From contig JASANG010001546.1 in the NCBI GenBank assembly GCA_030248215.1, positions 620,001 to 684,000 of the forward strand: a DNA stretch of 64,000 bases, in the 5' to 3' direction. The notes under the pieces are model-generated. The model was given only the letters and a program-made list of their open reading frames with translations, was not told the origin of the DNA and ran no database searches. Of this stretch, positions 51,601 to 57,600 are shown piece after piece (position 1 is the first letter of the stretch; every line of letters begins with the position of its first letter). This stretch comes from Enoplolaimus lenunculus. Its lineage: Eukaryota > Nematoda > Enoplea > Enoplida > Thoracostomopsidae. Both the position numbers and the translations under genes were made by a program.

Positions 51601-54600
51601 GATGGTCACTCTTTATAACAAGAGTGTGCAACTGGGTACATTCTGTGTATTAAAGTATGTACCCGGCACGCGTTGCGTTTTTGGCCTACCACCCTTATTT
51701 AGGGGTCTGTATGCAGTTTTATATCGTAGTAATGCTAGGAGCAAATTGTAACCCCCAATGAAGCATACTGTTAATCTCTTGCTTAAACCCCCACTGATTG
51801 AGGGGGTCGAACAAAAATGCAACGCGTTCTGGTACATTCTTTAATACACAGAATGTACCCAGTTGCACACTCTTGTTATAAAGAGTGATCATCCACTCTT
51901 GGTATTAGCAAGAGTAGATGATCAGTCAGTGGCAAAAGTGTGCTACTACCGATATTTGTGTGGTACTAAATGTACCACCGGGCATTGTGTTTTTGACCAA
52001 CCCACCGTTATTTAAGAGGGGAGTCGATGTCACATGCAATATTTTTAAATTAAACTATGAACCGAGCAATTTTGACTCTGTATACGTACACTGCCATGGT
52101 TTACACAAGCTGTTCCCCCATAAATAAGTGAGTGGGAAGGTCAAAAAGTGCAACGCAGACTGGGCCATTTTTGCACCAGAGTGAAACTTAGTACATTCTG
52201 TGTACAAAAAACATACCCAGCACACGCCGCGTTTTTGGCCCGCTTTCCGTATTTAAAGGGGGTACAATTTGGGCAAACCTTAGTATAGACGCTTCAAAAA
52301 CTTTCTATTTACATTTCAAATCTGCTAAACTTGTTCAGTCCTATATATTGCATAAGATTTCAACCCCCATTCGCCTTAACAAAGAGCAGGAGTTGGCCAA
52401 AAACGCAACGCGTGCTGATAGATTTTGTACCATACAGAGCACAAGTTGTTGCACACTCTTGTAACATATCATTGCACTCTTTGTATTAATGACAATTCTG
52501 AAACGTACGCTCATTGCGCTGCTCGAAACTCCGTTTTCCTAAGTTCGTATACAAGAGTACTTGTGCCTATAATCAATTCACCACGCCTGTTTAACAATTT
52601 AAACTCCTGTTAAACGAACATATTTTTAAAACCAAAACTAATATTAACCCTTTCTCACATGAACATTTTCTATTTCCACCGAGACCCACTTTTATGCTAG
52701 GATTCGAACTGCAGTGACTGGAGTGGGAGGCGTATACCATCACCACTCAGCTGTAGGAGGTTGACGCTCGAGCCCGAGGGGGCTCTCACGTCTTGTGGTG
52801 ATTTAGTACTGTGTATACGTGTTGCAATTGTTAAACACGGTGCGATATATATTACTTAACGTATATACACTGCGCTGAGTTACCTACAGGCAACTCAATG
52901 TGAGAAGGGGTGAAGTTTAACTTAAAGGTCATTTAGAATTGAAATTAATAATTGTCATTCACAAATCTGGAGTTGATCCAAAGGAGCGTTACAGGATATG
53001 GGAAAATATACAAGCCAAACACATCAATTGCTCAAAATGAAATAATTTGTGACGAGTTGAACGAATATAAATTCGACTACAATTAATACCAGGTCTATTT
53101 TTTACACAAAATTCAAATTCTAATTTTATAAAATTGTTCGTAACTACAAATAGATGAAATCGTAAACATTCCGTTTGGACATTTTACAGGTCCGGTTCAC
53201 AAACAAGCCAAGCTGTAGAACTCCTTATAGAATAATAGCGTTTTAACGCGGTTCTAGTTCTTGAACATAGAAATTGTAGAAAAATACGGCCGATGCAAAG
53301 ATCAGAGGCGGAACATTTTTCTGTGGGACTACAACAGAGTCGGCTTAAGCCTTAGAGTAATTTTTTGCATGGCTTAGGCTTAGGGCTTAGGCGCAGGAAA
53401 ATAATCATTCTTACGCATTGGCTTAGGTTTAGGCTTAGGCTTAGGAATATGCTTATAATACTGTTCCGCCCCTGTTCTTTACATTTGCCAAAATAGTTTT
53501 TAAAAGTTTTGGTACAAACAGTTGTCTATGATCTTGGTATTTCCATTCCATAAAATAACCAAATGAAAACACATTGACCCACCAACTATTTGACCCAAAT
53601 ACAACAATGCCGACCCATCCAAAAGGTATCCTGGCCTAAAACTTGAATATATGTAGCATAACTACAGCTTATTTGGCTGTACCACAAAGGCGTCCCCACG
53701 GTGGGACCTTGGGATGTGACGTATCCTCCCAAATATCCGTAGTGCTCCCCAAAATAGATTCGGTCTAAAAGTAAACAATCTTGAGTTGCAATTGTCGGGG
53801 TTCATGAAAATTGTTCGACTCCCCTCCCCAAATATAATTTTATGCACACGCTTGTGCTGCATCATTGTATTGTATTCTGGTTTTAAAACGTGAAAACTAT
53901 ACTAAATAAACAAATTCTAAAAGCCCAAAAAGAGTCGACATTTAAACTTTTGGGTATCGGATAAAGTTATTCTGAGCTGACTGTGGCGGATTCCAAAATT
54001 TTAGTCGAATTGTGAAGAAACGAATCAAAGTTTGTTTTGGTTCCTTTTGGGGTTTTAGGCCGAGATGGCCGGTCTTCTGCCTTGGATCCGCCAGTGGACT
54101 GAGTGTATTATAAAGAATAAATAGACGGTTTAAAAAGAACAGACGCCTCTATGACGTATATTAGAATATTAATTACACATTATGGTTGGAAGCTAAGTAC
54201 TATTTTAGAATTATCAGTCTTCAGATTTGTACAGCTGGCCCTGCAGATTTTGAGATTTTCAAATTTTGTCATAAGTTCGACTTGGGATCAGATTTTGGCT
54301 TTGGCTTGAGCTTAAACTTTTGAACGCAACTTTTCAAGTTTTACAGACTGTATCAAGATTAAGAAAGATATTATATTCTGAATTTTAGAAATATTAAGCG
54401 AAATGCTATCAACTGAATATGCAGTCTGTTAACAGTTACAATAATCGCTTTCTAAACAATGTTCATTTCTGCCACAACAACCTTCCAATTTCGCAATTGA
54501 AATAACCGCAGAGTTTTCAAGAAATTTAAGTGTTCGGCGATTTAAACTCTTAAAATTTCATTTTCGCGTAACTCGATCCATCTCATTTACGTAAAGTCTA

Positions 54601-57600
54601 AAGATGCTTAAGGTAGTTGTTAAAACACGGAACAAGCAACGCAGCAACCGTTTTCGAGTATTAACGAACCTTCGCTGATGAACAAACTATGCTTTATTCT
54701 GAAAGTTGAAATGTTTTCGAAACGTCTGAACTCGGAACGAAATTTAAACCGAAAGGCAACATGAAATTTTAGGAAAACAGGGGACTGTAAGCATGTGAGA
54801 CATGTTTGTCCTTTATGTGCACATGCAATATAGTGTCGAGCACCGTATGTATGCTAGCTGGCCACATACGGTCGACACATATAGTCGACGAAAAACGCAG
54901 TTGGAGGCGGGCTACGTGGCGCAGTGCTGGAGTGCTCGCTTAAGGATCCATAGGCTAAGAGTTCGATCCCCGCTCTAGCACGCTTTTCTAGCTGCTTAGT
55001 TGAAAGGTCTGATGTCCCGGTTCCTACCTTGACTGACACATCAAAATATAACGCGTTATACTATCAATACAGCTTGAATGGGGGTTATGAAAATACGTAA
55101 GCGACTAGTGCCAGACCCACAGCCGAAGAAAGTAGCGATCGGGTTAATGGTCAGAGGAGAGCCAGTGGTGGCTCAACCCTTTGGAAAAACATCCTGATAG
55201 AAAAGGTTTAGCCCGGCTTGTAAGCCGTGTGAATTTTCAATTATACTTTTTCTAAAATTATTTTGGGCCCCTCGACCAGTTCAGCTGGCTACGGCGTAAT
55301 GATTGCACAATTTTGTTTTAAGTTTAGGTTCCTAATGTGACTAGAGCCAAGTCAAAAGCGAGGATTATTTTTAACTTACGTTTAAAAGCAAAACTCAAGC
55401 CTTCAATGCGAGCCACCAGCTGCAAAATTAAGCTTAACTCATATTGAACGCACAGAAAGGAGAGAAGAATTCATGAATAATTCATATTTAAATTTCATTT
55501 TAAAAATTATTCCTTCCACATTTTTGAAACTTTGTCGAAAAATGTTTCGAAACCTTAAGAATCAATTTGACAATGTATGAGACGGTAACGTGTTAGTCAG
55601 CGTGGTTGCAGTTTAACGCAACGACAGGCACGTAGTCAGCTCACCTTCCTAGGGGGATAAAAAATGTTCAGGAGGGGCATTCCACGGTTTTGAATGAGTT
55701 AAAAGCAAGGTTGGAAATTTTCTTGGGGGGCAAAATGTTTCCAGAGAGGGATGAGCCCCATGGCCCCCCTTGGCTACGGGCCCGCGCAAAGGGGTGCTTC
55801 ATTACTACGAGATGCCATTTAACCGGGGCTGTCTCGACAATTCGTCGCCCGACAACTTGTGATCCGAAATTTCCTTGTAGACTCGATAACTCGTCGGCTG
55901 ACATTGTGCTCAGTTATAAACTTAGGCATAAAATTACGCAAAGGATTATCCTGAGATTTATTCACAGGACACTGGTTAGCGACAATCTGTCGGTTGACGA
56001 ATTGTGATAGATTCTTTTACCAAACCAACGATGGTTTCTCAGTATTAATAATAAGCAAATACAAAATATTACAAATTTTCAAAATTTTATAATTTTGCCC
56101 GAACGGGAAGGTCACCTATGCGCTCCCCTCTGGATTTGCTGGTGTCCGAACTGGTCGTAGATCCCACGAAAAACCAAGCATTTGGCTGTAAACTTGAGAA
56201 AAGTCGACTAAAAGGCGTAATTTGTGGATGCCGTACGAGCAGCTGCTAATGGTAACAGGATAAATCGTAGTTCAGCCGTATGCCATAAGTGACCGTTTAG
56301 GATTGCGCTACACTTCACGTCCGGCGCCGGCTGTCACCATCCGTTATTCGTCCGACGTCGGCCCTCGACGTCCGTCACTCGTACGGCGCCTTCCGTTACC
56401 GTCCGTCACCATACGTTCTCGCACGTGAGTTGTTTGCGTACGATACTGAACGGTGACGGACGGCTTCGTACGTCAACAGGCGTATAGCGTAACCCTAACG
56501 CTGCTTACAGAATCACGTCAACGGTTGAATTTCACGAATGTTTTCAAAAATACAACGATTGAACAGAAATATTTGGTTGAACTCAAAATTATTCACAATG
56601 AAATATCTTGGCAAACAGCAATTAAATACAGTTTAGCCGATATTAATAAATAAACAGAGTAAATGCAAGTGTGTTGACGGAATTTTGTGCTTTCAAACCG
56701 TGTTGTTCGCAGAGTTCTTATAGTGAAATTTTCAATTAATTTAGATAACAATGCTGGTAATATAGAATATTTAGCTACAAAACGTAAATTTTTAACATAA
56801 ACACTGATTGACTGTTTTTTACTTGGAGTGAACTTTAAAGTATAGACCTTCCCGTTACATCACAAACAATTTCCGACAAGAGTTACACATCCTTTTGCCC
56901 AAAAACACTCTCTAAGGGAAAAATTGTATTTTTTTACAATAAAATATTTGGAGTGAATTTGAAAGTATAGACCTTCCCGTTATATCACAAACAATTTCCG
57001 ACGAGGTACACATCCCAACCCCCTTAAATCGATTTTCAAAATTCGCTTCACGCCAATTTTAGCTTTGTTTGTGTTGTAAAATGCTGGAAGAACACAATTG
57101 TAAAAGTTCAACGTTTGTAGACAATTGAACGATAATTGCATTTATATGTAAACATTTTGGATTGAATACAGGATTTGCTACGATGCGAACTGTTTCCTAT
57201 AATATAATTTTTATTACGGGGGGTCGTATGCCAGTGAAAAATGTTGCATTTTTCGCTGGGGGATGCTTTTTTGAAACGGATAACGGATTCGAGAGTGTGG
57301 CCAATACTGGCTAAGGTCCTCTGAACAGGAATCAAACACCAGATTTGGTATTAGGTTTATCGTTAAAATGACGTCCCGGTTTCTCGCCGCTTTGCTGGCA
57401 AGGTTTTCACTACTGTATCTCACACAGTTCCGGTTTTAGAAATTTTTGGATCCGTCACTGTTTGTTACACGATCAACAGCAGGGTGCAACCGGAGGTGAA
57501 AAATACCGGAACCGTAGGTCAATAAAACTGACCGGCGCCGGAGGTGAGGTGAAATTAAGTACTTAATATGATATTTAATTCTCTAATATAATGTTTTTGA

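Noticed and set aside
51536-51751. Plus-strand frame with repeated MVTLYNKSVQLGTFCVL
   Set aside because: The repeat in the peptide is just the duplicated terminal arm of the long-TIR element.
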